Below are positions 1-7,606 of a DNA stretch of 32,452 nucleotides, piece by piece (the first letter of the stretch is position 1; every line of letters starts with the position of its first letter). Below the pieces are notes generated by a model. That model worked only from the letters and a program-made list of their open reading frames with translations, ran no database searches and was not told where the DNA came from. The stretch is from positions 1 through 32,452 of the forward strand of contig JAPKZR010000076.1 in the NCBI GenBank assembly GCA_026393695.1, written 5' to 3'. This DNA is from Actinomycetota bacterium. GTDB lineage: Bacteria > Actinomycetota > Acidimicrobiia > Acidimicrobiales > Ilumatobacteraceae. The translations under genes and the position numbers were made by a program.

Positions 1-522
1 ATAGGCGCCACCGATCCACGCACCAACGGCAAACGGCACGGCCTCACTGCGGCCGCCGCGGATGCAGCCGTGAATCACCAACAACAAACCAATGGTTGCC
101 ACGACCTCGCTGAGCCATAGTGCTCCTGACGATCGTGCATGCGTTGAGAAATGAATTGCAGGTAACTCGAACATCAGGCTGGCAATCACGCTCCCGATGC
201 ACCCTCCAATGGTCTGAGCGATCGTGTACAGCGCTGCATCGCGGGTGCTGATCGAGCCGAACAACCGGTCAACCAAGGTGACCACCGGATTGAAGTGGGC
301 GCCCGACACAGCGCCAAACATCAGGATCAACCCAATGAGAGCGCCAGCGGTGCCGGCAGCATTCTCGAACAGCTGCAAGCCGACGTCGTTTGGCGAGAGG
401 CGAGTGGCCATGATGCCCGACCCCACCACAGCGATGATGAGCAGCGCCGTGCCCAGGGCCTCGGCGGCAAGACGGCGGGTAATCGAGATCGCCGGGGCAG
501 GGGATTGGGCTGGTTGTTTCAT
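1..522 (-). CDS. MIP family channel (aquaporin/glycerol-facilitator-like), 3' part cut off by window edge
   Basis: Translation of the minus strand from ATG at 520-522: MKQPAQSPAPAISITRRLAAEALGTALLIIAVVGSGIMATRL...LIGLILMFGAVSGAHFNPVVTLVDRLFG...; SGAHFNPV motif and TM pattern typical of MIP channels. Open to the window edge, so absent from the ORF track. ATGA overlap with the upstream gene. Confidence 0.88.
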   Translation of the reverse strand, partial: MKQPAQSPAPAISITRRLAAEALGTALLIIAVVGSGIMATRLSPNDVGLQLFENAAGTAGALIGLILMFGAVSGAHFNPVVTLVDRLFGSISTRDAALYTIAQTIGGCIGSVIASLMFELPAIHFSTHARSSGALWLSEVVATIGLLLVIHGCIRGGRSEAVPFAVGAWIGGAY

Positions 523-1184
523 TGTGGGTCTTTCAAGGAGTTGAGGAGAAGGTTGATTCGCTCCCGTAGCTCTGCAGCAGTGGTGTCGAAGGCGCGTTTG
601 GTGCCGATGGCCACTGGGTCGGTGATCGACCAATGCAGCCAATCGGGGTGTGCAGTGATCTCTTCGTGCGCCTGATCGCAAACGGTGATCACCAGCGAGG
701 GCAGTTTGCCGAGGCCGTGCAGCGAGCGAGGTGTGGTTGTTGAGATGTCGAGGCCGCAGCGCTGAGCCGCGGCGACTGCCCCAGGATGCACACGCTCTGC
801 CGGGTGCGTGCCAGCGGACTCGGCAGGTGCGTCGGTCATTGATCGCCAAAGCGCCGCCGCCAACTGGCTGCGCGCCGAGTTTCGGGTGCATACGAACAGT
901 GCCTTGCTGCGCGTGATGGTGCGCTTGGGACCAAGATCAACCAGCGCTCCTTGAGTGAGCCGCACATACTTGCGGCGCGCGTCGCCACTCGAGGCTGAGC
1001 GAGTGATCATCCCCACGTCTTCAAGCACAGCAAGGTGATGGGCCAAGAGGTTCGACTCGATGCCGAGCAACGTGCGTAGTTCTGTGGGCGTGCGATCAGA
1101 CAACGAGAGCTCGTCGACGATCGCCAACCGGCCGGCATCGCCGAGCGCAGCGTGTCTGTTTGCACGACGTTCTCCGGAAGCCAC
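519..1184 (-). CDS. ArsR-type HTH regulator fused to low-molecular-weight-phosphatase-like arsenate reductase (ArsR-ArsC fusion)
   Basis: N-terminal winged HTH (LGDAGRLAIVDELSLSDRTPTELRTLLGIESNLLAHHLAVLEDVGMI) followed by P-loop FVCTRNSARSQLAAALW. GTG at 1184 or TTG at 1205 are the possible starts. Confidence 0.87.
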   Translation of the reverse strand: MASGERRANRHAALGDAGRLAIVDELSLSDRTPTELRTLLGIESNLLAHHLAVLEDVGMITRSASSGDARRKYVRLTQGALVDLGPKRTITRSKALFVCTRNSARSQLAAALWRSMTDAPAESAGTHPAERVHPGAVAAAQRCGLDISTTTPRSLHGLGKLPSLVITVCDQAHEEITAHPDWLHWSITDPVAIGTKRAFDTTAAELRERINLLLNSLKDPQ

Positions 1185-1199
1185 ATGGGCAGCATAATC

Positions 1200-1217
1200 A
1201 CTCAATAATTATTGAGT
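1200..1217. promoter_or_regulatory. 18-bp perfect palindrome, probable operator of the ArsR-ArsC protein
   Basis: ACTCAATAATTATTGAGT equals its own reverse complement; lies at/just upstream of the start of the arsR-arsC gene. Confidence 0.7.
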
Positions 1218-1351
1218 CAATAATTCCGCGGTGGTCGGTCGCTTCGTCGCATTGCGCCGAAGCCGGTACTCTACAAATCTGCGATTTCGGTGGGTCGGCC
1301 AGACGGGCTCGACCACAGTGGGTTGGCCACATCAGTCAGAGGAGCATTGTC

Positions 1352-2224
1352 ATGAGCGAACGGTTCGAGAACGGTTTTGCAGGTCGCGTTGCCGTTGTGA
1401 CGGGCGCAGGCACGGGCATGGGTCGTGAGCTTGTTCGCCAACTCACCGCCGATGGGTGCGACGTTGCGGTGTGCGATGTCATCGGTGAGAACCTTCGCCA
1501 AACGGCCGCAATGTGTGCCGAAGATGGCAACACCGGCCAAGTGCTCGAAGTAATCGCCGATGTCTCGAGCGAAGAACAGATTCTCGCGTTTCGCGATGCT
1601 GTCGCCGAGTGGCGCCCGCACGTGAACTTGTTGTTCAACAACGCCGGCATTGCGGGCGGTGGCAGCATCGTCAACGGCGATCGCGCCCAGTGGGACAAGA
1701 CCTTCGCCGTGTGCTGGAACGGTGTGTATCTCAACACCCGCGCCTTCATGCCGTTACTCATGCAGGCTCCTGTCGGGCATGTCATCAACACCAGTTCGGT
1801 CAACGGATTCTGGGCCTCGGTCGGACCCGACACAGCGCACAGTGCCTACTGCTCAGCCAAGTTCGCGGTCAAGGGTTTCACCGAAGCGCTCATCACCGAC
1901 TTCGCCATCAACGCGCCGCATCTGCGTGCGTCAGTGGTCATGCCGGGCCACATCGGTACGTCTATCGTGATCAACTCACTGAAGCTCAACAGCTCCACCG
2001 CCGACTCGGGTCTCATCGATGTCGAGGGCATGGGTGAGCTGTTCCGTGACAACGCACCAATGACCGCCGCTGAGGCAGCCACCATCATGTTGGATGCGGT
2101 CAAGAACGAGCAGTGGCGAGTGCTCGTGGGCGCCGATGCCCAACTGCTCGATGCTGCCGTTCGTGCTCGCCCCAACGAGGCATACCAGCCCAACTTCTTT
2201 CAGCTGTTCGAACCACAGGACTGA
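1352..2224 (+). CDS. SDR family NAD(P)-dependent oxidoreductase
   Basis: MSERFENGFAGRVAVVTGAGTGMGRELV..., TGxxxGxG cofactor motif, NNAG, YCSAK; AGAGGAG Shine-Dalgarno before ATG 1352. Confidence 0.9.
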   Translation: MSERFENGFAGRVAVVTGAGTGMGRELVRQLTADGCDVAVCDVIGENLRQTAAMCAEDGNTGQVLEVIADVSSEEQILAFRDAVAEWRPHVNLLFNNAGIAGGGSIVNGDRAQWDKTFAVCWNGVYLNTRAFMPLLMQAPVGHVINTSSVNGFWASVGPDTAHSAYCSAKFAVKGFTEALITDFAINAPHLRASVVMPGHIGTSIVINSLKLNSSTADSGLIDVEGMGELFRDNAPMTAAEAATIMLDAVKNEQWRVLVGADAQLLDAAVRARPNEAYQPNFFQLFEPQD

Positions 2225-2304
2225 ACTCGTAACAATCCGTTGCGTTCGCAGCCCAAGCGGAGGCGGCGGATCGCGCCACGGCTGATAACCTCACCCCCGT
2301 TCAC

Positions 2305-2379
2305 GCGGGTGTAGTTCAGCGGTTAGAACCTCAGCCTTCCAAGCTGATGACGCCGGTTCGATTCCGGTCACCCGCTCCA
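2305..2379 (+). tRNA. tRNA-Gly (anticodon TCC), CCA encoded
   Basis: GCGGGTG acceptor pairs with CACCCGC; TCAGC-CTTCCAA-GCTGA anticodon arm; GGTTCGATTCC T-arm; CCA at 2377-2379. Confidence 0.95.
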
Positions 2380-2458
2380 GAAGCTTCGTTGAATGCGCTC
2401 GTTGTTGCCCCTGAGCAGTAGCGCCGCGCTCGGCGGCCCGTGGCCAGCCGTCAAACAA

Positions 2459-2535
2459 TGGTCGGAATGAGAGGATTCGAACCTCCGACCCCCTGCTCCC
2501 AAAGCAGGTGCGCTACCAAGCTGCGCCACATTCCG
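2459..2535 (-). tRNA. tRNA-Pro (anticodon TGG), CCA encoded
   Basis: Reverse complement CGGAATGTGGCGCAGCTTGGTAGCGCACCTGCTTTGGGAGCAGGGGGTCGGAGGTTCGAATCCTCTCATTCCGACCA; cloverleaf arms intact. Confidence 0.95.
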
Positions 2536-2612
2536 TTTCGTCGCATCATATCGGCCGATCGCATCTCCAATGGTGCTTGCCGAGGCAAATAGTGCAACGA
2601 GTCGTTTGGAGG

Positions 2613-2654
2613 TCGTGTGCCGCCGACCACGCTGGGTCGGTCGGCGGCACACGA
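2613..2654 (-). terminator. 16-bp perfect stem downstream of the multicopper oxidase gene; terminator-like but no U-tract
   Basis: TCGTGTGCCGCCGACC (2613-2628) / GGTCGGCGGCACACGA (2639-2654), 10-nt loop. Confidence 0.65.
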
Positions 2655-2661
2655 GGACTTG

Positions 2662-4011
2662 CTACTTGACGATGATCGCCGTGACCATTCCGAACATGCC
2701 CTGGGGGCCTTCGGCGTGGGTCAGGATGTGGCAGTGCCACGCCCAGACGCCTGGGTCCGTGAAGTGGTACACCACCGTGTAGCGCTCGCCGGGAGCAACG
2801 AGGATGGTGTCCTCGGCCATTGGCTCCTTGAGCGGCACGCCGTCTTTAGCGATGATCCAGCCGACCGGTTGATGCATGTGCATCGGGTGAGCCGTGAGGC
2901 CCTCGTTGAAGTAGTTCACGAGCATCGTGTCGCCCACGTTGGCCGAGTACGGCTCGGTAGCGGGGAAGCTCTTGCCGTTCAGCGTGAGTCCGATGGTGCC
3001 AGCGTCGTTGAGCATCATGTTCACGGTCTGGTCAATCTTGGTGATTCCCTTGTCGGCCAGCGAAGCGGGCAACGGCATGTCGCCGATGATGAAGGCTCCG
3101 GCCAAACCGTTAGGGATCTGGGTCTGCGCATCGTGGTGCGAGTGGTACATGCCCACCGCAGGCTCAAGCGCCGTGAACTCATAGATAAACGACTTGCCTG
3201 GCTCCACTGGGTCCTGTGTGAACGGATCGACGCCGTCCATCGCGTTGGGCACCCGAATGCCGTGGAAGTGGATATCGGTTGACTCTGGCAGTTCGTTCTT
3301 GAGAACAATCTTGACCTTGTCGCCAACCTCGACCCGAATCGACGGGCCAGGCACCATGCCGTTATAGGTCCACGCCTTCACGATCTTGCCGGGCTCTACT
3401 TCCCAGTCGACGATCGAGGTGGTCAGGTCGAACTCTTTGGTGCCATCGGCGAGGATCTTTGGCTCAAGAGCAGAGCCGCCGAATGTGCTCTTGGGTTCGT
3501 TCACGAACCGCAATGCTCGTTCGGTCATCGCCTTGTCCATCTCCTGATACGACATCGTTGTCGGGGGAGCCGGAGTGGTGGTCGCTGAGCCGGCGGCTGA
3601 TACATGGATCATGCCCTTCATCCCTGACGCTGCGTGTCCAGGGATGTTGCACTGGAAAGCAATTTCACCCTCGGTGGCGTTCTTCAGGGTGATGGTCTGG
3701 GCCTCGCCGGGCTGCAGGTCTCTCGTGGTGAGGTTGCGCTCGGCGATGCTGAAGTTGTGTGGGATATTTCCGGAGTTCGTGACATGAATGGTCACATCTC
3801 CGGGCGGCACGTCGAGCATGTTGGGCGTCATCGCAAACTCGGTGAGGTTCACATCGACAGCGGTGGTTGTGACTGCAGCGGTTACCGAGCCGTTTGAGCC
3901 CGAGTCGCCCGAGCGTGAAATCGCAAAACCGGCAAAGGCAAGCGCAACCACCCCGAGTCCAAATCCTCCGACAGCCAGCACGGATCTTTCGTCATTGTTC
4001 ATGGCCGTCAT
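2662..4011 (-). CDS. Membrane-anchored multicopper oxidase with N-terminal fused plastocyanin-like cupredoxin domain
   Basis: N-terminal TM anchor; cupredoxin type-1 Cu motif IPHNFSI...FQCNIPGHAASGM; MCO motifs HFHG, YHSHH, HPMHMHQ, HCHILTHAEGPQGM. Alternative start at 4002. Confidence 0.88.
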   Translation of the reverse strand: MTAMNNDERSVLAVGGFGLGVVALAFAGFAISRSGDSGSNGSVTAAVTTTAVDVNLTEFAMTPNMLDVPPGDVTIHVTNSGNIPHNFSIAERNLTTRDLQPGEAQTITLKNATEGEIAFQCNIPGHAASGMKGMIHVSAAGSATTTPAPPTTMSYQEMDKAMTERALRFVNEPKSTFGGSALEPKILADGTKEFDLTTSIVDWEVEPGKIVKAWTYNGMVPGPSIRVEVGDKVKIVLKNELPESTDIHFHGIRVPNAMDGVDPFTQDPVEPGKSFIYEFTALEPAVGMYHSHHDAQTQIPNGLAGAFIIGDMPLPASLADKGITKIDQTVNMMLNDAGTIGLTLNGKSFPATEPYSANVGDTMLVNYFNEGLTAHPMHMHQPVGWIIAKDGVPLKEPMAEDTILVAPGERYTVVYHFTDPGVWAWHCHILTHAEGPQGMFGMVTAIIVK

Positions 4012-4038
4012 TGTGATTGGGCCACGCGCGACCTCATA

Positions 4039-4052
4039 GGGACGATCGTCTC
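4039..4052 (+). promoter_or_regulatory. DosR/NarL-like box upstream of the MCO gene (box 1)
   Basis: GGGACGATCGTCTC, 11/14 match to the DosR core GGGACTWWAGTCCC; contains perfect palindrome GACGATCGTC. Confidence 0.45.
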
Positions 4053-4060
4053 AAGGGCTC

Positions 4061-4074
4061 GGGACTTTGGTCAC
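4061..4074 (+). promoter_or_regulatory. DosR/NarL-like box upstream of the MCO gene (box 2)
   Basis: GGGACTTTGGTCAC; 22 bp centre-to-centre from box 1; shares GGGACTTWGGTCA with the site at 5139-5152. Confidence 0.5.
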
Positions 4075-4094
4075 TGATCCGCGAAATCGGCTGA

Positions 4095-5102
4095 TTACAG
4101 CGGCACCTTCCAGGTGACCAGCGTGCCCCCAGTGGATTTGGCCCTGATTTCGAAGTTTCCACCAAGGCCGTCGGCGCGCGCCGCCAGGTTGCCCAAACCG
4201 TTGCCGTGCCCGAGCGCATTCGGAGCGATGCCGACGCCGTTGTCGTCGATGGTGGCCGTGAGCTCGCCCTCGACGCGGATCTCGACGAGCACTTCGGTTG
4301 CGTGGGCGTGGCGTGCCACGTTGCCGAGTGCCTCGCGGACCACGGCGAACAGCTCGCTGCGTACATCGGCGGGAATCAGCAGTTGCGCAGCGCCATCGAT
4401 CACGAGACGAGGCGTGAACCCCAACAGGCGAGTTGCTTGACGAATCAGGGCCTGAATCTCTTGGCCAAATGAGCCTTGTCGCTGCGCTGAGCCCAGCGTG
4501 AAAACTGTGGTGCGAATCTCGCGGATCGCGTGATCGATCTGGTCGACCGCTGAGGTGACTCGTGATGTCATGGTCGGGTCGACCAACATCTCGAGTGCCT
4601 GCATCTCAAGACCCAACGCGTACAGATGCTGCAGCGCGGTGTCGTGTAGGTCGCGGGCGATGCGCTCTCGTTCGGTCACCAGCGCCAGCGCTTCGTTGGT
4701 GGTTTGTAGGCGTCGCTCGAGCTTGACCCGCTCGGAGATGTCGCGAACGCTGGCAACTATCGAGTGTCCGCGCTCGTTGTTCAGCACGCTGAGGGCGATG
4801 GAGACGGCAATTTCGGTGCCATCACGATGCAGCAAACGAACGTCGCCAGCTGGCCCCATGGGCCGCGAAGCGTCGGCTTTCACAAACCCGGAACGCAACG
4901 TGGGGTGCGACGGGCGGGCCGAGGTGGGCACCAATACCTCGATGCGTTGGCCAATCAAGTCGGCCTTGATGTATCCAGACATTGCTGCCATTGCTGCGTT
5001 GACGAACAAGATGACGCCGGTGTCGTCGCACAGCACAAGGCCATCTGGTGATGCTTCCATCACCGCCGTGGCGGGGAGTTGGCTCAGGTTGGTCGACTCC
5101 AT
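4095..5102 (-). CDS. PAS-domain sensor histidine kinase, HisKA_3/NarL-type
   Basis: PAS region (EASPDGLVLCDDTGVILFVNAAMAAMSGY), ERERIARDLHDTALQHLYALGLEMQ phosphoacceptor, REALGNVARHAHA and DNGVG ATPase motifs. Alternative GTG start at 5120. Confidence 0.92.
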   Translation of the reverse strand: MESTNLSQLPATAVMEASPDGLVLCDDTGVILFVNAAMAAMSGYIKADLIGQRIEVLVPTSARPSHPTLRSGFVKADASRPMGPAGDVRLLHRDGTEIAVSIALSVLNNERGHSIVASVRDISERVKLERRLQTTNEALALVTERERIARDLHDTALQHLYALGLEMQALEMLVDPTMTSRVTSAVDQIDHAIREIRTTVFTLGSAQRQGSFGQEIQALIRQATRLLGFTPRLVIDGAAQLLIPADVRSELFAVVREALGNVARHAHATEVLVEIRVEGELTATIDDNGVGIAPNALGHGNGLGNLAARADGLGGNFEIRAKSTGGTLVTWKVPL

Positions 5103-5116
5103 GGGCGAACCATAGC

Positions 5117-5152
5117 CCACATTTGGTCACCGAAAAAGATGACCTAAGTCCC
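5117..5152. promoter_or_regulatory. Paired DosR-like sites between divergent kinase and regulator genes
   Basis: Degenerate site 5117-5130 (CCACATTTGGTCAC) and site 5139-5152 (ATGACCTAAGTCCC; minus strand GGGACTTAGGTCAT); centres 22 bp apart. Confidence 0.45.
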
Positions 5153-5187
5153 TATATGCGTGGCCTCTCACGTGGTCAAATAGCTGA

Positions 5188-5847
5188 ATGTCTGCAAAGG
5201 TGCGCGTCTTTCTCCTCGATGATCATGAGGTCGTTCGTCAGGGCGTCCGGTCCCTGCTTGAGGCCTCCGGTCAAATCGAAGTGGTCGGCGAAGCTTCAAG
5301 CGCCGCCGAGACCTTGGCTCGAGTTCGTGCATCGCAACCCGATGTGGCCGTACTCGATGTGCGCATTCCCGACGGCAACGGTGTCGAGGTGTGCCGCGAG
5401 ATCCGCAGCGAGTTCCCGCACATCCATTGCCTGATGCTCACGTCGTACAGCGACGATGACGCACTCTTCGAAGCCATCATGGCTGGCGCCTCGGGCTACG
5501 TGCTCAAGCAGATCCGTGGCTCAGAGTTGGTATCTGCAGTGATGCGTGTGTCGCTTGGCGAGTCATTGCTCGATCCTGCCGTCACTGGCAAAGTGTTGGC
5601 CCGGCTTCGATCGCCGGAGCCCGAAGACGATCGTCTGGTCCATTTGAGCCCGCAAGAACGGCGTCTGCTCGAACTCATCGGTGAAGGCCTGACCAACCGT
5701 CAGATCGGTGCCGAGATGTTCCTTGCCGAAAAGACGGTGAAGAACTACGTGTCCACGTTGCTCGGCAAGATGGGCATGCACCGGCGCACCGAAGCTGCCG
5801 TGTATGCCGCTCGGCTCGATATGAGCCAAGCCCGCAAGAACGACTAA
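5188..5847 (+). CDS. NarL/LuxR-family (DosR/DevR-like) response regulator
   Basis: Receiver domain VRVFLLDDHEVVRQGVRSLL...VAVLDVRIPDGNG...; C-terminal LSPQERRLLELIGEGLTNRQIGAEMFLAEKTVKNYVSTLLGKMGMHRRTEAAVYA. Confidence 0.93.
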   Translation: MSAKVRVFLLDDHEVVRQGVRSLLEASGQIEVVGEASSAAETLARVRASQPDVAVLDVRIPDGNGVEVCREIRSEFPHIHCLMLTSYSDDDALFEAIMAGASGYVLKQIRGSELVSAVMRVSLGESLLDPAVTGKVLARLRSPEPEDDRLVHLSPQERRLLELIGEGLTNRQIGAEMFLAEKTVKNYVSTLLGKMGMHRRTEAAVYAARLDMSQARKND

Positions 5848-5868
5848 CGCCCTCGCAGGGGTAACTGA

Positions 5869-6144
5869 TTAGCGCTTTGCTGCTGCTTTAGCGAGGCGCT
5901 TGGCGGTCTTGCCAGCTGGCGCAAGAGATCGGTGATCAAGGTCGCCGTGTTCGGCGCCATTGGCGAACAACACCCGGTAGCGCTGCCAGTTGAACCCGTT
6001 TGCCAAAATCACGCGGCCAGCGGTGCCCACGGGGACGCCGTCGAGTTCGATGGTTGAGGTCACACGATCGCCCATGCTCAACTCGAGCTGGTCTGCGTGT
6101 GGTTTGGCGAGGGCGTGGGGTTTCCAGAACGTCACAGGTTCCAT
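5869..6144 (-). CDS. Small conserved-looking hypothetical protein
   Basis: ORF from ATG 6142-6144: MEPVTFWKPHALAKPHADQLELSMGDRVTSTIELDGVPVGTAGRVILANGFNWQRYRVLFANGAEHGDLDHRSL...; no overlap with tig, basic tail. Confidence 0.65.
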   Translation of the reverse strand: MEPVTFWKPHALAKPHADQLELSMGDRVTSTIELDGVPVGTAGRVILANGFNWQRYRVLFANGAEHGDLDHRSLAPAGKTAKRLAKAAAKR

Positions 6145-6200
6145 TCTGCCCGATGAGAGGGAGTCGTTGCATCTTTCTGCGCCGATACACTCGGCCACCT

Positions 6201-7595
6201 GTGAAAAGCACTCTCGAATCCCTAGAGGGAAACAAGGTCAAGCTGTCGGTCGCCGTTGACGAAACCGAGTTTGATCGCGACATTGACTCAGCATTCAAAA
6301 AGATCGCTCGTGAGGTGCGGTTGCCAGGCTTTCGAGCCGGCAAAGCTCCCCGCAAAGTGCTCGAGGCCCGCATCGGCATTGCAGCCGCTCGCGAGCAAGC
6401 GCTTCGCGATGGTGTGCCGAACTATTTGGCGCAGGCCGTGCGAGAGCACGATGTCGACCTCATCGCTACGCCCGAGATCGAAATCACCGGCGGCGAAGAG
6501 AGTGGTCCTATCTCGTTTGACGCTACGTGTGAGATCCGCCCCGAGGTCACCGTGCCCGGCTACGGCGGCTTGCGTGTCGAAGTTCCGGCTATCACCTGCA
6601 CCGACGCCGACATCGACGCCGAGGTAAAGAAAGAACTCAGTCGTCAAGGCACCCTCGCCGATGTCGAGCGGGCCATCGCCCTTGGCGATCAGGTCACCCT
6701 CAACCTGCAGGGTCTGCGCAACGGCGAGCCAGTTGTTGGCCTCAACACCGAAGACTGGCTCTACGAAGTCGGCAAGGGTTGGGTCGCTGGCGGCTTCGAC
6801 GATCAGCTCGTCGGCGCCAAGGTCGGCGACGACCTCACCTTCTCGCTCATCCCTAACGGCACCGAAGAACCAGCCGATTTCGAAGTCACCATCAACAAGG
6901 TGCAAGAACTCATCCTGCCCGAGTTCAACGACGAGTGGGTCGACTCAAACGTCGCCGAATACGACACCGTTGCTGGCTGGCGCAGTGCGCTGCACGACCG
7001 ACTCAGCGAGGCACACCTCAATCAGGCTCGTAGCCAGATCGTCGATCGCGCCACATCGGCTCTGGCCGAGCTGGTCGACATCGAGCCACCAGAAGCAATG
7101 GTTCAAGGCGACCTGCAGGCTCGTGTGCAAAACACGGTGCAGCAGTTCCAGAGCCAAGGTATTGCGCTCGATCAGTGGCTGTCAGCCACCGGCCAAGACG
7201 CCAACAGCTTTGTCGAGGGGTTGCGCATCCAGTCGCTCAAGGCCGTGAAGGTCGATCTCGCCCTGCGTGCCGTCGCCGTTGCCGAAGACCTCTCGGTCGA
7301 CGACGACGACTTCGAGCGCGAATTCGAGCGCATTGGCCTGCAGGTGCGCCAGCGTCCAGCGCAGGTGCGTAAGGCCTACGAGAAGAACGATGCAATGAGC
7401 GAACTCGGTGCTCAAATTCGCAAGACCAAGGCGCTCGACTGGTTGCTGCATCATGTAGAGATCGTCGACCCTTCGGGTCAGGTCATCGATAACGATGTCA
7501 TTCTCGGCCATGATCATGAGCACGATCATGACCACGACCATGATCACGACCACGATGGTCATGACCACGACGATCACGACGATCACGATCACTAG
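6201..7595 (+). CDS. tig: Trigger factor with His/Asp-rich C-terminal tail
   Basis: [59 protein letters not shown]; PPIase and C-terminal domains; located directly upstream of clpP-clpX. Confidence 0.95.
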   Translation: MKSTLESLEGNKVKLSVAVDETEFDRDIDSAFKKIAREVRLPGFRAGKAPRKVLEARIGIAAAREQALRDGVPNYLAQAVREHDVDLIATPEIEITGGEESGPISFDATCEIRPEVTVPGYGGLRVEVPAITCTDADIDAEVKKELSRQGTLADVERAIALGDQVTLNLQGLRNGEPVVGLNTEDWLYEVGKGWVAGGFDDQLVGAKVGDDLTFSLIPNGTEEPADFEVTINKVQELILPEFNDEWVDSNVAEYDTVAGWRSALHDRLSEAHLNQARSQIVDRATSALAELVDIEPPEAMVQGDLQARVQNTVQQFQSQGIALDQWLSATGQDANSFVEGLRIQSLKAVKVDLALRAVAVAEDLSVDDDDFEREFERIGLQVRQRPAQVRKAYEKNDAMSELGAQIRKTKALDWLLHHVEIVDPSGQVIDNDVILGHDHEHDHDHDHDHDHDGHDHDDHDDHDH

Positions 7596-7606
7596 GAGAA
7601 CTGCGA

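Noticed and set aside
2305-2661. tRNA pair as an integration site for an island carrying the MCO/two-component genes
   Set aside because: No integrase, and no duplicated tRNA 3' fragment seen; the MCO module lies on the 5' side of tRNA-Pro, opposite to typical att sites.
2617-3282. 221-aa plus-strand ORF antisense to the multicopper oxidase
   Set aside because: Repetitive HR/VH-rich shadow translation with no motif; also overlaps the terminator hairpin.
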